In this document: piece by piece, positions 37,117 through 48,956 of the stretch | How positions within the stretch are numbered: the stretch's first letter is position 1 | How the letters are laid out: each line of letters starts with the position of its first letter | Source: Darksidea phi | Taxonomy: Eukaryota > Ascomycota > Dothideomycetes > Pleosporales > Lentitheciaceae | Length of the DNA: 64,000 nucleotides | Direction of reading: 5' to 3' | NCBI GenBank assembly: GCA_030770425.1 | Contig: JASJFT010000009.1 | Span: forward strand, 409,038-473,037 | Translations under genes and position numbers: made by a program | Notes under the pieces: model-generated | Seen by the model: the letters and a program-made list of their open reading frames with translations, nothing else | Databases searched by the model: none | What the model was told of the DNA's origin: nothing

Positions 37117-38866
37117 ATGCCCTACAGTATCGCGTACGTTCTCCGAATATGGGTTTGTTGTCTTCAAGCTCACAGTATGTAGTATGGTTAGCGATAATTT
37201 CTATCCGCAGCCTGGTACGCTACGCTCCTGTGTCGGATCATGTCATATTCTCATAGTTTCCAGGCGGTGTGGAAAGCCATATGTACCAGCTCGCAAGTGT
37301 AAGCGCTTAGCCTGTAAACCGTACCAATTCCTCTAGCTCCCACACTCATTCACCCAGAAACTCATCAATCGCGGCCACAAAGTCATAATCATCACGCACG
37401 CATACGAAGGTCGAACCGGTGTCCGCTACCTCACCAATGGCATCAAGGCCTACCACGTTCCGTTCTGGACCATCTACCGCGAGACCACCTTCCCGACCGT
37501 CTTCTCCTTCTTCCCCATCTTCAGGAACATCGTCATCCGCGAGCAGATCGAGATTGTCCACGGTCATGCCAGTATCAGTAATCTGTGCAATGAGTCTATA
37601 CTACATGCACGGACCATGGGGCTGAGGACGGTATTCACGGATCATAGTCTATTTGGATTCGCGGACGCTGGGAGTATTTTGACAAATAAGCTCTTGAAGT
37701 TTACGCTGAGCGATGTGGACCATTGTATCTGTGTGAGCCATACTTGGTATATACCCTCACCGAATTCGAGAACATGGTTACTGATAGTTAGAAGCAAGGA
37801 AAACACAGTCCTACGAGCCTCCCTCGACCCCTCGCTCGTCTCCGTCATTCCCAACGCCGTCGTAGCAGAAAACTTTCGCCCGTTATCCCATACAGAAAAC
37901 ACCCATCACAATGGCACACCAGGCCCTCCCCGACCTCTAGGCCCTCATGAAATCATAACCATCGTCGTCATTTCTCGGTTGTATTACAACAAAGGTATCG
38001 ACCTGCTCATCGCAGCCATTCCCCGCATCCTCGCTATAGACTCCAACGTCCGCTTCCTCATTGCCGGCAGTGGCCCCAAAGCAATCGACCTCGAGCAAAT
38101 GATCGAACGGAACGTCCTTCAAGAAAAAGTGCTCTTGTTGGGTCCAGTGCGGCACGAGGAAGTAAGAGATGTTATGGTACAAGGCCACATCTATCTTCAC
38201 CCGTCTCTCACCGAAGCCTTCGGGACCGTCATCGTTGAGGCCGCATCGTGCGGTCTATACGTAGTAAGCACGCGTGTAGGCGGCATCCCTGAAGTTCTAC
38301 CCAGCCACATGACTGAATTCGCGGCACCAGAGGAAGACGACCTCGCCGCTGCTACCGGACGCGCCATTGCAAAATTGCGAGAAGGAAAAGTACGAACGGA
38401 CCTCTTCCACAGTCAGGTCAAGCAGATGTACTCGTGGACCGACGTCGCCCAACGTACCGAGAGAGTATACGATGGCATCAGCGGTGCATTGAGCTACGAT
38501 GAATTCTATCAAGACGCCGGCACTGGGGGCACTGCGCGGGGACGTGCGGGGGTGAGGAGCTTTGCGCTTATCGATCGGTTGAAGAGGTATTACGGATGCG
38601 GTATTTGGGCTGGCAAGCTGTTTTGCATGTGTGCCGTGGTGGATTATTTGCTGTATATTTTTCTTGAGATCTTTGCGCCAAGAGAGCGTATCGACATATG
38701 CAAAAACTGGCCCAGGAAGGTGTTCACGCAAGAGGAGAGAAAGAGGAAGGAGGTGGACCCGACGATGGTAAAGGATATAGGTGGAGCCGCTAAGAAGAAG
38801 AATTCTCGGCATCGGAGGGAAAGAAATGAAATGCTGGATGAGAGCTGGCCAGCAGCACCATATTAG
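37117..38866 (+). CDS. GPI3: GPI anchor biosynthesis GlcNAc transferase catalytic subunit (PIG-A/Gpi3)
   Basis: Catalytic subunit of the ER complex that moves GlcNAc from UDP-GlcNAc to phosphatidylinositol, the first GPI-anchor step. Exons 37117..37133, 37183..37214, 37264..37298, 37358..37746, 37795..38866; 514 aa. The first three exons are tiny (17, 32, 35 nt) but their splicing yields the invariant opening MPYSIAMVSDNFYPQPGGVE. Intron 4 must end at GAAG, giving SHTCKENTVLRA as in the family. GT4 fold: SVIPNAV, SRLYYNKGIDLL, and the EX7E motif EAFGTVIVE (Glu298/Glu306). A membrane segment near 405-425 (FCMCAVVDYLLYIFLEIF) anchors the C-terminus in the ER. Frame closes at TAG after WPAAPY. 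Confidence 0.94.
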
Positions 38867-39148
38867 AACGACTAGCGATGATACCCAGTGCACGGGGAAC
38901 CTTGGAGAGTTTCGAAATATTATTATGATTTACCCTAATGTTTCTTCGCCCGAGCCGGGCTCTGGACCTGAAACGAATCGTCGAAAAGGTATCAAGCTAT
39001 ATACTAGCCCACAGCGAGTAGGCCTATCCACGAAAATTCCGGAAACGCCGATAAATGCTCTGTACAGAAGGTTCATCTCACCGCAACAGCTATCTACCCC
39101 CGGCGACTTCTAGCCCCACCGATGCATAACATCAGTACAGGAAGCAAC

Positions 39149-39921
39149 CTACTTCCAGAACCAATATTGTGTGGCATAGTGCACCTCAAACGTCGGCTTC
39201 ATGTTCTCGCATGTCTTGGGCGCCGCGCCACCTGCAGTCTCGACGCGATAAACCTCCTTGTAATCACCCTCAACACCGACCAGCTTCAACCACAAGACGC
39301 TGCCCATGTTATTCGGGCCCTTGCTCGCGGATCCCGGTGCTGTTGAGTTGGCCACGGCCTTCGCCTTCACATATCCATAGTTCACCTTGTCGGTGGCGAG
39401 CTTGAATAGCGGGACTCCGGTCTCGGTGAACTCGTGGTGGCCGGACTCGAGGACGGCAGCGACGTCGGGGCGGGGCGGTGGGTCCATCATGGCAATGTGC
39501 ACCATATCGGCGAGGACGGGGGGTGCGCGTACAGCGAGGCAGGTCATGTTGTAGAGAGTTGCCATGGCGCCGATGGCCTTGGGTGCCGTGGCGGAGGTTG
39601 AGTCTGCGCAGGTGTAGTTCTGGGTTCCGCGGCCAACGGCTACGTGGGCGAGTTTGAGGCCTGCTGAGGGACCTGGGAGACCTTGTGGCGCTGTGGAGGA
39701 GGTGGTTAGTCGCGTGCAATGCGATTTGGGGCAGGATGAAGTAGCTTACCCTCCGGCATCTTAGCAAAGGTCATATCACAGTTGCCATCGAGCAGAGTCG
39801 ACGTTTCATCCTTGCTGAGCTGGCGCTTGCCCAAATGGACGATATTGGAGCCAGTCGGAGCAGCCAAAAGAGCGGTAGGCGCGAGCGTCAGGAGCAGGGT
39901 GATGGGGGTGTTGAAGAGCAT
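39149..39921 (-). CDS. secreted DUF3455 protein
   Basis: Exons complement(39750..39921, 39149..39690) with a 59-bp intron; 237 aa. A clear signal peptide (LLLTLAPTALLAAPTG) opens the protein. The body carries the DUF3455 pattern: GLKLAHVAVGRGTQNYTC, a Cys/Thr-rich turn, MATLYNMTCL, and the C-terminal VYRVETAGGAAPKTCE and YATQYWFWK. The four Cys residues after the signal suggest disulfides. Members are often labelled malate-dehydrogenase-like in databases without enzymatic support; the function is unknown and I assign none. Extracellular or cell-wall location is inferred from the signal peptide. Confidence 0.85.
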
Positions 39922-41775
39922 TTTCGGGATGCGGTTGACGAAGCTTTTGAGAGGCTTTGGCGAGATGCTGTTCGGTCGGGGGGGTTGAGCGGGTAGGGGT
40001 GTGGAGGTGAAGTAGGCAGGAGGAGGTATTATAAGCCGACAGTTCCGGTGAAGGTGACGATTTTTTGACTCTTTTTTTTTCACGACCAGAGACGCGCCTT
40101 CCTTTCGAGCAAAGAGCAAAAAGACGGAAAAAAATGGACGAAGTAAACAAAGTCGTAGAGATCACAGATCCCTTTCTCAAAAAACGAAATATTAAAATCC
40201 CAAAAAGAGGCAAAAGAAACTGTGAACTCTCAACCGCAGGCTGTGTGGACGAAGCTGAGATTTAAAAACGGTCTTCGGAAGCCCTTGACCACGATACATA
40301 TATACATCTCCCCTCCCCCTCCAGCCATAAATCTATTAGATCTAGGAGGTTGGTCGCGGGCGCCAGCGCGGCCCTCAAAATAGCCACAAACAGCCTTCAT
40401 TGGCTGTGCTAAGCTCCACGCATCCAATGGCCAGGCCCGAGCGCTAACGCGTGCAGGGGGAGATTTGCGAGGATCAAGGTCAGAAGGGGAATGGTCCCCG
40501 CTTGCAAAACGCCCTTAAAATAACTGTTTGGGTTGCCGAGTGCGGGTTAAGGTGCTGATTGGCGTGCTCGGGTGTTAAGGTTCCGAGGGTGTTTGGTGGC
40601 ACGCAATGAGCGGGTTAGTGGTTTTCGTAGTGGCTTGCCCAGGGCGTCGACGGTGATGAGGACGGTGATGAGGAGGCGGTGTGGGCTGGCACAACGAAGA
40701 AGAGCGTCGCGTTTCGCTGTCGTGCGAGGGAGAGAAAGCCTGTTCTAGAAGAGCAAACAAGCCATTGCCTCCGGGGTTCTTCTCAGGAGAAACCGATCCC
40801 AAGCCCATCTGCCAATCTCCCTTCTAGAACAGAAACGACACCAAGTTCTCGCCTCTCTTCTCTTCTCCACCAGGACGCGCAACCGCTCGTCCAGGATTCT
40901 CCAACCAGCCCGCAGAGCCGCCCGCAGAGCCGCCCGCACGACATCCGCACGACATTCGCAAAGGAAAAGCACCATAATTTCCCATCCTTGCACATTAACC
41001 TAGCTTCCACTTCCAGAAAGGTGCATATCCCGCCTTAATATAACCCTTCCGGGATCGTGGCGTGCAGCCAGGATGAAGGGATTGCGTGTTAATATCGCTA
41101 CATTGAGCGCGTGTGCTCGGAGCCAATCAAGCGGCATGCAGGTGCGGGTAAGCGCTTGTCAACCGCTATTGCCTTGTCTTGTGCAAGCATTACACGTGGC
41201 TGCGAAGTCCGAGTAGGCAGAGGAGAGCGATGAATGGCGAAGGTAGAAGGTAGCCTATGTAGCGTTCGTTTTCCTTGCAGCTGGGTGGCGAGATGTCGAG
41301 GTGGAACCGCTTGCTTGTTTGTTTGACGAATGGCTCTACCCAACCACCACCGTTGAGGAGCTTGCGCGAGATAGCGCTGCAGGCAGTCTACTCGGTCGCT
41401 GGGGATGCGAGGTTGAGGAGTTAGATTAGTTGCAGCGGATGTCCCTCCTCCCGCAGCCCAAAATACTTCACTTCGGTAATAAACCATACGACTGGCGACA
41501 GTGAGCCAAGGTGCCCACTAAACATGGAAAAAACTTTCTGCCCTTGTTGACTTCGGTGCTACGCGAAACTCGCTTTCTGCAGACTCAATTGAGCGAAGTT
41601 CGGGACACTCATGCCGCATCGCATCTGGATGCATTCCGGAAAGTATGTAATATGGGTCAGGACCGGCACTTAGAAGCCTGCATGTGAGAGCGCATCCGGA
41701 AATACCCACTTGGCCCTTGGCAAGCGTATGATTTGGTAAGGATATATACATGGCGGGTAGGAGGCGCAAGTGACA
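39922..41775. other. intergenic, DUF3455 upstream region
   Basis: 1.9 kb. It includes a short GC-rich tandem (gcccgcagagcc, two copies plus a partial third, then two near copies of cgcacgacatc) around 40908-40962 and small homopolymer runs near 40070-40135. No gene was recognised. Confidence 0.5.
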
Positions 41776-42873
41776 CTATAAACGTGATCTTGCAGCAGGT
41801 GCGTTGGCCTTTACCTTCTCGGCTCCGACACGTTCAGCTTCCTTATTGAGCGCTTCGAGTTCCGCCTGTACAAGCGGTATACCGTGCTCTAGTCGGTGCT
41901 CCTTCATGAGCTGCTCCAGCTCGCCAGGGAAGTATATACGGTCGACGCCCTCCATATGATCGGAGCCTACTACCCGCTTATAGAGGTAGTCCATGCGGCT
42001 CTTGAACTCTTCGAGACGCATGAACAAATCGGGTTTGATAGCGACAAGGAAATGGCCAACGTCCGCCGGCTTGGAAGGATCGTAAGGATTGGTGACGTGG
42101 CCAGCAAACGCGCTTCCAGAGAGCACACCAGAAAAGACGTCCATCATGACGGCGAGAGCTGAGCCTTTCGGCCCTCCCATAGGAAGCATGACGCCTTCAA
42201 GTGCCTTTGCCGGATCGTCTGTTGGCTTGCCGTCTGCATCCAATGCCCAATCTTTGGGTATCTTCTCCCCTCTTCGAAGAGCTTTGTATATCTTGCCTCT
42301 CGCTGCGACGCTAGGCGCCATATCCACAATGAACGGGCGTCCGTTACCTGCTGGAGCTCCGCATGCTATAGGTGAGACGCCCATGAGCTTGGTTTTACCG
42401 CCCCAGACCGGTAGAGCAGGCGAAGAGTTCGTGAAGACTAGGCTCATCATGCCTGCGTCTAGTGCTTGCTGCACAACCCAGGCGGACATGCCAAAGTGGT
42501 TGGAGTGCTTGATAGACACCATGCCGATGCCCACGTCTTGGGCCATCCGTATCGCCGCCGCCATTCCCATGTGCGCTGCAAGAAACCCAAATCCATTGTG
42601 CCCATCTACCTGCGCAACAGCAGGCGTAATCTGGTGCAGGCTCGGCGAGGCTTCGGGGTCGAGCACGCCCTGTCGGATGCGGGCCATATAGCTTGGAATG
42701 CGGTTCATGCCGTGTGTATCAACTCCTCGCAAGTCAGCTTCGACAAGGCATTGGGCGACGACAGCCGCGTTCTCCCGAGGAACGCCGTTGCCTACGAGGA
42801 TGCTTCCCACAAAGACTCGCGCATCCGATGCGTTTACATGGAGCATGTGGCTGTTGTCTGTTTGGGCGCTCAT
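41776..42873 (-). CDS. NAD(P)-dependent oxidoreductase, malate/L-lactate dehydrogenase (Ldh_2) family
   Basis: Member of the Ldh_2/YlbC-type 2-hydroxyacid or ketoacid dehydrogenase family, distinct from classical Rossmann LDH/MDH. Single exon, 365 aa, usual length. Marks: CLVEADLRGVDTHGMNRIPSY near residue 43, the GHNGFG loop, SIKHSNHFGMSAW with the catalytic-region His pair, SPIACGAPAG and PKGSALAVMMDV. The likely substrate is a small 2-hydroxy acid (malate, ureidoglycolate, sulfolactate and others are known in the family); sequence alone does not decide. It sits at the left edge of a metabolic-looking stretch shared with an MFS transporter and a P450. Confidence 0.9.
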   Translation of the reverse strand: MSAQTDNSHMLHVNASDARVFVGSILVGNGVPRENAAVVAQCLVEADLRGVDTHGMNRIPSYMARIRQGVLDPEASPSLHQITPAVAQVDGHNGFGFLAAHMGMAAAIRMAQDVGIGMVSIKHSNHFGMSAWVVQQALDAGMMSLVFTNSSPALPVWGGKTKLMGVSPIACGAPAGNGRPFIVDMAPSVAARGKIYKALRRGEKIPKDWALDADGKPTDDPAKALEGVMLPMGGPKGSALAVMMDVFSGVLSGSAFAGHVTNPYDPSKPADVGHFLVAIKPDLFMRLEEFKSRMDYLYKRVVGSDHMEGVDRIYFPGELEQLMKEHRLEHGIPLVQAELEALNKEAERVGAEKVKANAPAARSRL

Positions 42874-45393
42874 CTTGCGTGGATGGAAAGGGTCTTCTAT
42901 GACAGTCAGACAGCTTTCAGGAGAGGCTATTCGGTGAAACAGGAAAGAACACGGCTAATGAATCAACTGAGGCGAAGAGATATTGGAAGAGGTCTTTAGG
43001 ACATTTGATGATAACATTTGCTGGTGCTGGTGGTATCGGTGAGAAAGCCGTTGACAGGGACCAGGGGCCCTGTCTAGCCGGAAGTAAAGTGGGCTACAGA
43101 GCCCACTACTGGGTATGTGTCAGCGCCGTGTCGTTGTCTCCGAGCCGCATCTGCGACATTTCTTCGAAGAGCCACTCCAAATCCCCAATCTCAACATCCG
43201 CTACCCCAACCATACGGTAGCCGAGGGCCCCTACCCTTGAACTTTCTTCGTCTTTGAAGAAGACGTACAGCCACTGCGTACTGAGATGTTCCTCATGAAC
43301 CGCTTGTTGTGAAGCTTTAAAGATGCCCTCCAAATGGGACAAATTGCCACCACCAAGTTGACGATGCGGATCTCATGTATTCTGACAATATTGTCATCCA
43401 CTCCAGCGATGGCAACTTCCCCCCAATCGTTAATCTCAATTCTTTCAACCGTAGTTCATCGCCTGCGCCTGCGAGCCTTGCACATTTCCCTTGGAGCCTC
43501 GCCGGCACGCTGTACGTGTCATTCAGCATCTCAATTTTGATATCTCAGCATGCTGAATATAGTCTCTCATACTCGGCTCCGTTCGGCGCCAAAAACTGAG
43601 GAAGTAGTTGACGTTGTGGAAGTGAAGGATGCTGGAAAGAGCAATAATGTGGCTTTCCGGTAAGTTTTGTCTGCAGGTAAGGAGCGGGGCGATAGCATGT
43701 CGATGTCATGGCGTTCCAGCCCACATGAAGCTGTAGACCCGCAGTCGAAGTTCCGCAGGGAGATTTCAAAAAATTTGGAGAGGCTTTCGAATAGGGAAAG
43801 CTTAAGTTCGGAGATTGGTCTGGAAGGCTGGCAAGGAAGTTGAAGAGTCCATCGCTGATAGGTTGCGAACGCCGACGCGGCTTCTTCAGCACCGCTGGTT
43901 CGAGTCCGCGTTTTACGTAGCGACCGTTCCGAGAAAAAAAATCGTCATTTTATGTTGTGAGAGCAACAAGAGTTGTGTCGCCTGAAAGGCAAGTTTGCGT
44001 TATGATCGTACAAATGCCAATACATACTCTAGTCTTTCAATTCCGTTCCGGTTGTCATCCTGTCGTTACCATTACAAGGTGGACGTGTCAATTTCCCTCC
44101 CTCGTTTCACAACCGCATGCTCATGGTCACTCAAAAGCAAGCTTGATTACGCTCGCAGTCGCATTACGCCTTTGAATGTACGGCTAACCCCCGATGTTAT
44201 GCATTGAAAACCCACTATTTTCCGCTTATGCAGACAGATCTCTTTCGGGTGTCTGTCTATTCCCAAGCTCCAACGAAATACGAGTGTCGTGAAACGACTT
44301 CGGCGTTTGTGCTTGCAGACAGCAATCAATGAGACTGTAGCATGGGGATGAACGAATAGGGATTACTTGTTTAGAAGACCGACGCAATTGTATACGCCTG
44401 GAAGAATCCAATCCTGTCGCTGTCGAAAATTTGACGCTGCACATGTCCGCGGCGCCTATTCGTCACATTCCGCAACCCAATCGCAAGCCCAGATCAGCGA
44501 CCTCGACACCGAAACATTCGCTACTCTTCTTCATAACCACGACGCTTGTCCACCACATCGCTATGCATTCCCGTCGCGAGAGGCACATTTTATCGATCAA
44601 TGGCATGCCCGTATGGGGAAGTTATGATGAGGTTACTACACCGAAAGCGGTTTAGCTAATATTTCCACCTTTCTCTTACGTTATTCCGGCGCCTTTACCA
44701 CAACGAAACGGAATCCCTTAGTCAAGCGACTCTCCAATGTCTTCTTGTCGAATGATGTCAGTCTCCGATGCACCAACTAAATCCTCGGCGGCGACGGCTA
44801 GTCATGGGAAGGAAGACGTCATGCGGAAGTTGGCTGGGGCGCACGCTAAGGGCACTTGCTATGTTTCTACAGTCTTTTGATCTCTTCCATCCTGGCTCTC
44901 TGTTGCTGACAGCTCGACAATAAGTCTGACTATATATGCTCATGCGCCCATGCGAGTCATCCTCCCATTCCCGTCCCTGTCCCGCCCCGTCATCCCATTA
45001 AGCTTTGCGTATAGACCAATCGGTACAGTCATCACACCCTCCTCAAGATCATTCGACGTATCTTGAGAGAGTAAGAACGCCACCATCAATCAGAACTGAC
45101 GAGCTGACCTCAGGCCGAGAATTTTCCACATACAATTGAAGGCGCTAGGGCCGGGACCACGAAAGTGACACGTTCACCGAGAAAGCAATCTTTTCTTTGT
45201 CTAGACCTTCGCACGACATCTACTATTCCCGCTCTATATGTCTCATACTGTCGGAGGAATCCGAATCCGCCTTCCTCTAGCCACCTAATTTTGCGTTGCC
45301 TACGTCATCTACTACAACCCACCGTCAGGTTTTCTTATCATTGAAAAAGCTTCTCGCCGAGTTCGATCCACATCTTACGATACAAGCAACAAA
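42874..45393. other. intergenic with a doubtful relic
   Basis: 2.5 kb between the Ldh_2 gene (minus) and the MFS gene (plus), so both promoters are here. A possible decayed gene occupies 43106-43892 (listed separately). The sequence from 43950 to 45390 shows no coding signal I can support; a pyrimidine-rich stretch precedes the MFS ATG. Confidence 0.5.
43106..43892 (-). pseudogene. possible decayed hypothetical gene
   Basis: Three neighbouring minus-strand frames (43545-43892, 43317-43529, 43106-43342) look like parts of one protein. The first two share a frame and are separated by a stop at 43545. The third overlaps the second by 26 nt in another frame, at a point (near 43330) where the sequence of one runs into the other. 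The last piece, with HLSTQWLYVFFKDEESSRVG and an acidic LEWLFEEMSQMRL end, has protein-like composition. I do not recognise the family. Unrecognised introns could also explain the breaks. Confidence 0.3.
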
Positions 45394-47009
45394 ATGATCC
45401 CCCCTCCGGGAGACCTCACTCAACCTGATGACCCATACCCCGCAACCGTCTCCAGTCCCGGCGGACCACCTACGCAGGAAGAGAAGTTCATTGACTGGAG
45501 TGGGCGCTTAGATCCACAGAACCCGTTCAACTGGCCTCAAACAAAGAAATGGCGCGTCACGCTCTTAGCATGCTTTATGACTTTTGTGGTCCAAATCAAC
45601 GGCACGGCCATGACTAGCGCAGTGGAGCAGATCAACCAGAGCTTCGACGTTAGCGATGAACATTTTCCGCACTCATATTGGCCGGTGCTGAGCTGGAACC
45701 TTGGAGGCGCTGCAGCACCATTGCTCGGACTTCCATTGATGGAAAACTTTGGGGTGCGATGGAGTTATCTAGTATGGATTACCTCGCACCGTTTCTAACC
45801 CTAGAACTGATGGTATCTGCAGATCCTATTTGCGGCAATGATTATCTTCCATATACCACAAGCGCTAGCCCAGAACTTTGCCACTTTGGTAGCGACGAGG
45901 ATCATCACAGGAGGCTGCACTGGCGTTCTTGCAAATATTACTAGCGGTATTGTAAGCGACATTTGGCGTGAAGGTAAAGCGAAAAGCTTCGGTACTTCAC
46001 TGTACATATGGGGACTTCTAGCCGGCCTAAGCATGGGCCCCGTTGTCGGCAGTGTTGTTATTTATTACACATCCTGGCGTTGGTACGTCTGAAAATGCCT
46101 GCCAGTCAATCACTACCTAACCCCTCCAGGATCTTCCTCTCCCTGATTATCTTCTACAGCTCGCTACTTCCCGTTCTATTCATCGCACTCCCAGAAGTTC
46201 GTCCAGACGTAATACTCGCCCACCGCGCCCGAAACATCCGCAAAACTACCGGCCTCTCTGTCTACGCTCGCATAGAAAAACAGTCCACCAGTATCAGTGA
46301 CGTTCTCAAAGAGACATTGATCCGACCAACCCGCATGCTGTGCACCGAAGCAGTCGTGCTTTCATTTGGACTGTGGTCTGCATTCTGTGTCGGTACAGCA
46401 TTCATGTTCACACAGTCGATTACGCAAGTCTATTCTGAGTTGTACGCGTGGACTTTCTTCGGCACCGGTCTCGTACAGTCTGCCGTCGTGATAGGAGAGC
46501 TCGCGGGCTTAGTGGTACAGTTGGGTCAGGACGAGCTGTACTTCCGCTCAGCAGGGCGAAACGGAGAGAACCTAGGCCGCCCCATCCCAGAAGCCCGTCT
46601 CTACCTTAGCATACCCGCCTCCTTTCTCGGTCTCACAGGCGGCCTTTTCTACTTCGCATGGACGTCTTACTCGACACTCCCTTGGATTGTACCCACTATC
46701 GCTCTCTCCTTTGTTGGCTTTGGCATGTTCTGCTGTACCACAGCGGTTACAGGATATATTCTAGATGCGTACGCAAAATATGCTGCGAGTGCTATCGCCG
46801 GTGCAGCCTTTCTCGAAAATGCATTTGCGGCGTTCTTGCCGCTGGCGACGCAAAGTATGTATCGGACTCTTGGGTTCCAGTGGGCAGGGAGTTTGTTGGG
46901 GTTTATAGCGTTGGGTTTGAGCCTTGTGCCTGCGGTTTTGGTGGTGTATGGGAAGAGGATTAGGGAGAGGAGTCCGTTTATGGGAGAGGCCGCATATGAA
47001 ACTGAATGA
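45394..47009 (+). CDS. major facilitator superfamily transporter (DHA1-like)
   Basis: Proton-coupled multi-pass transporter of the fungal DHA1 drug/metabolite group. Exons 45394..45771, 45823..46082, 46130..47009 with introns of 51 and 47 bp; 505 aa. The hydrophilic N-terminus has the fungal MFS lead-in (DPQNPFNWPQTKKW) before TM1. TM2-TM5 include ILFAAMIIFHIPQALAQNF and a motif-C-like stretch GLLAGLSMGPVVGSVV. The second half shows six more hydrophobic segments (for example SIPASFLGLTGGLFYFAW). About 12 segments in total. Splicing at both introns keeps the helices intact. The substrate is unknown. It lies next to the oxidoreductase relic and upstream of the P450 in the same orientation. Confidence 0.92.
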
Positions 47010-47095
47010 AGGGACATGACGAATTAGAAATTCATAAAAGTACTGTGCTCGTTCTGGCGTGCATCGTCCAACCACTGAATCTACAAGTAACGTTT

Positions 47096-48200
47096 CTAAG
47101 TCCCCTTCCCAGCGCCGGGGTAGATGGCATCAATCATCTGGTGCCTCGGCACCGCCTCCTCAACACTCGTGACACTATACCCCTTTGCTGTCTGAACACC
47201 CACTCATGCATCCCAAGCTTTGCCTACGCCGAACGAGAAGTCGAATTTATCCATATCTCCCGCCTTGTCTGCCTGCATCTCTTCCACGTGAGTCCCTTTG
47301 CCAGACAACACACCCAAAGTCGCAGCCTGCATCTCTCCTGTGACAAGTTTAATACTCGGCTGGAACATCGAGATATGGCCCGAGGAGGCTGCAAGCACGA
47401 GCCAGCCGTTTGTGCCGTTAATCTCCCAGTAGAACTTGCAGTCAGTGCGAGACGTTCTGCCAGCGTACGTGACATCAACGACACCGCCGTTAACCAGCGT
47501 GCCAGTCACGTTGATGTAATTATACGCTGTCTTCTTCGCGGAGCGTGTTAATTTGCCCTTTTTGTCTAACACCTTGATCCCAGGGCGGTTGTTGGCGAGA
47601 GTAGCCGTGACCGAATCGATCTCGCCGAGCACGTAGCATAGTGCGTCGACTGCATGGCCGAACGGGAGAGTGACTAGGTTCGCTCTTGCTTCTAGAGGGA
47701 GGGCGTAGGCTATCTCGTCCGCCATTTCAGGGCAGAAGATCAAGCCGTGCGCGTACATTGACGTGTTCAATATTCTCCCCAACTTCGCGCTCTTGACAAG
47801 CTCTCGGGCCTTGAGATGGACGGGCTTTGGCGTGCTTGAAGTCCGTCCATGGTGCGTACCCTCGTTTGCTTCGCCGGCTACGGAATGTCTTCGACCTCAG
47901 CTAGGTTTCTAGCTAAAGGCCATTCTACGAGGACATCCGTACCGGTTTGCAAGGCAGGCTTTACGAGAGCAGAGTGTTGGGGCATGTTGACGCTTACGGC
48001 GACGATGTCGACATTGGGATCGTTGGCGAGAGAAGTTGGATCACTGTGTGCGGAAATAGAGGCAAGATTATAAGTTTCCGTCGCTGCGACTGCGGACTCT
48101 GTAGAGCCGTGAGCTCGTAGTTTAGCCCGCTGGCAAGGTAGCCGAGGTGGCACCTGGAAGCCTAGGAGCCCCTTACGGAGAGACTGCTGCTGTGCCAGAA
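47096..48200 (-). pseudogene. decayed Gfo/Idh/MocA-family oxidoreductase
   Basis: Reading the minus strand gives a Gfo/Idh/MocA-type NAD(P) oxidoreductase in pieces. An N-terminal part (HLGYLASGLNYELTAL) shifts frame near 48095-48105 into the piece with DIVAVSVNMPQHSALVKPAL and VLVEWPLA. An in-frame TAG follows at 47878-47880. Downstream RTMDGLQARQSP shifts frame near 47820 into VHLKARELVKSAKLGRIL and a long C-terminal domain. A TGA at 47204-47206 replaces what is probably the Trp of a KAWDAW motif; after it the same frame stays open for about 36 more codons to TAG at 47096. At least four independent lesions make this a pseudogene. Fungal relatives are a sugar or polyol-type dehydrogenase group; the substrate is unknown. 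Confidence 0.85.
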
Positions 48201-48956
48201 TCCCATGTGTTTCTTCGATAAATGGACGTGTGCATACCGTTGACTATTATAAGCCGTTATCTCCCGCCTCTTTCTATGTCGTGGTCGTTCCGGAAGCTTG
48301 AAGCCCCGCTTTTTCGGCGATTTGCACATCGTCATCACTCTACTTGCATCATTCTAATGTTCAGCTCTCGCTGCACACGGTCTATATTGAGTTCCCAGCT
48401 AATACATGTGGCGCAGGAACTTCTGGCTGAGCTTGGCATTGAGCTGACGACGATTTCCGTCAGGGATACGGCAGATGGACAGATTCGGATAAGCTTTGCA
48501 GATGTGTATTTCCCCTTGTTGACAAAGATCTGTTTAAGCGTATGCTCAACACTGTACGCCGACTTTCCTCGTGCGAATCGATCTCTCTGTACCGGTCGAA
48601 GGAGGACAATATTGCGCACGGACCCAACATTAGATTCGCGGGACTTCTCTAGGCTTCAACCTGTCACCTAAGTTCGTGGTGTGAGCGTATATTCGTCCCT
48701 TCAGTGAATGCTTTTTGCGGCTGGGCAAGCTACGATCTTAGAGTACGAGCGGAATGAGGCACAGCCCTGCGCCGCTGCAAAACGTGCCCAGTCGTATCTT
48801 CGGCCAAGGCAGCTGAACCGCGCCACAACGTGTATCCGTTGGTGGCGTGCATGTGAGATGAGTACAAAACACCAAACAGCCAACGCCGCATTTCCATTGC
48901 GCTTCTCTTCCTAGGACCTTCGTACAGCTGGTTTTCGACCCGATAGCACCCCAACT
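48201..48956. other. intergenic, upstream of the P450
   Basis: 750 bp that should hold the P450 promoter; the decayed start of the oxidoreductase may extend slightly into it. Open frames on both strands (for example 48222-48671) show no domain. Confidence 0.5.

Noticed and set aside
43880..43930. ggttcgagtcc-like B-box, possible tRNA
   Set aside because: Flanks do not form a T-stem or acceptor stem, so no cloverleaf.
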